Below are positions 10,051 to 10,073 of a stretch of DNA of 10,073 nucleotides, one piece after another. The DNA lies in NCBI GenBank assembly GCA_026770585.1, contig MU647098.1, positions 72,141 to 82,213 of the forward strand, read 5' to 3'. A model generated the notes under the pieces. That model did not search any database. It was not told where the DNA came from and worked only from the letters and a program-made list of their open reading frames with translations. Each line of letters opens with the position of its first letter. The stretch's first letter is position 1. The stretch is from Baffinella frigidus (Eukaryota; Cryptophyceae; Cryptomonadales; Baffinellaceae). The position numbers and the translations under genes were made by a program.

Positions 10051-10073
10051 GTCAACCCTACACCCTCAACCCT
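10051..10073 (+). repeat. Start of another telomere-like run, cut by window end
   Basis: GTCAA is followed by CCCTACA, CCCTCAA and CCCT in register. The first two bases act as a GT donor candidate. This is the only place where the 5' side of a telomere-like presumed intron is visible. Confidence 0.75.

Overview
The window looks like nuclear DNA of a eukaryote with a TTTAGGG-type telomere, probably an alga or other protist; I cannot name the lineage. Supporting this are arrays of CCCTAAA and its variants, GT/AG splice-like junctions, a 240-bp CT microsatellite, several families of short terminal-inverted-repeat (TIR) elements, and the absence of any long ORF or bacterial gene layout. No complete known gene, tRNA or rRNA was recognised.

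Almost everything coding-like is short, lies on the + strand and occurs in more than one copy. At least eight exon-like families recur (LLDEVGPSAGPGG, RAFVKGSQQRRVFGLEQ, EHTHRVTLAEARVP, GIAELLTGV, VKxDASGGAG, EEEWRDERAMLEQ, GWRKVTHP, T[ED]EEMAGYGI). In one shared frame, most copy-to-copy differences fall at third codon positions or are synonymous. Many copies start after an AG and end in CAG|GT, so they look like duplicated exons, or fragments of them. Some copies carry stops or frameshifts, so the locus mixes possible live exons with decayed ones. Their function is unknown.

Layout. 1-1540: LLDEV cassettes, then five RAFVKGS exons whose intervening DNA is often a 31-bp minisatellite. 1625-2219: a short tandem array of exon starts and two longer EHTHRV exons, split by a complete foldback element. 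2278-3121: foldback elements and otherwise featureless DNA. 3154-3876: two GIAELL exons, the CT tract and a 54-codon ORF. 3877-5310: a mosaic of tandem and dispersed duplications. 5328-6440: a degenerate tandem repeat built on CCTAGGTCT and interrupted by two foldback elements. 6642-6879: TTTAGGG repeats facing CCCTAAA/CCCTCAA repeats. 6884-8162: an exon-like ORF, tandem cassettes and EEEWRDE exons with more foldbacks. 8163-9062: chimeric element fragments and palindromes. 9116-10073: two telomere-like arrays, each leading directly into an exon-like frame; the window ends in what looks like the 5' end of another such intron.

The most unusual feature is that telomere-like heptamer arrays, kept in 7-bp register, repeatedly end in an AG directly upstream of an exon-like frame. 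This suggests introns made of, or seeded by, telomeric repeats inside a gene or gene family that grows by exon duplication.
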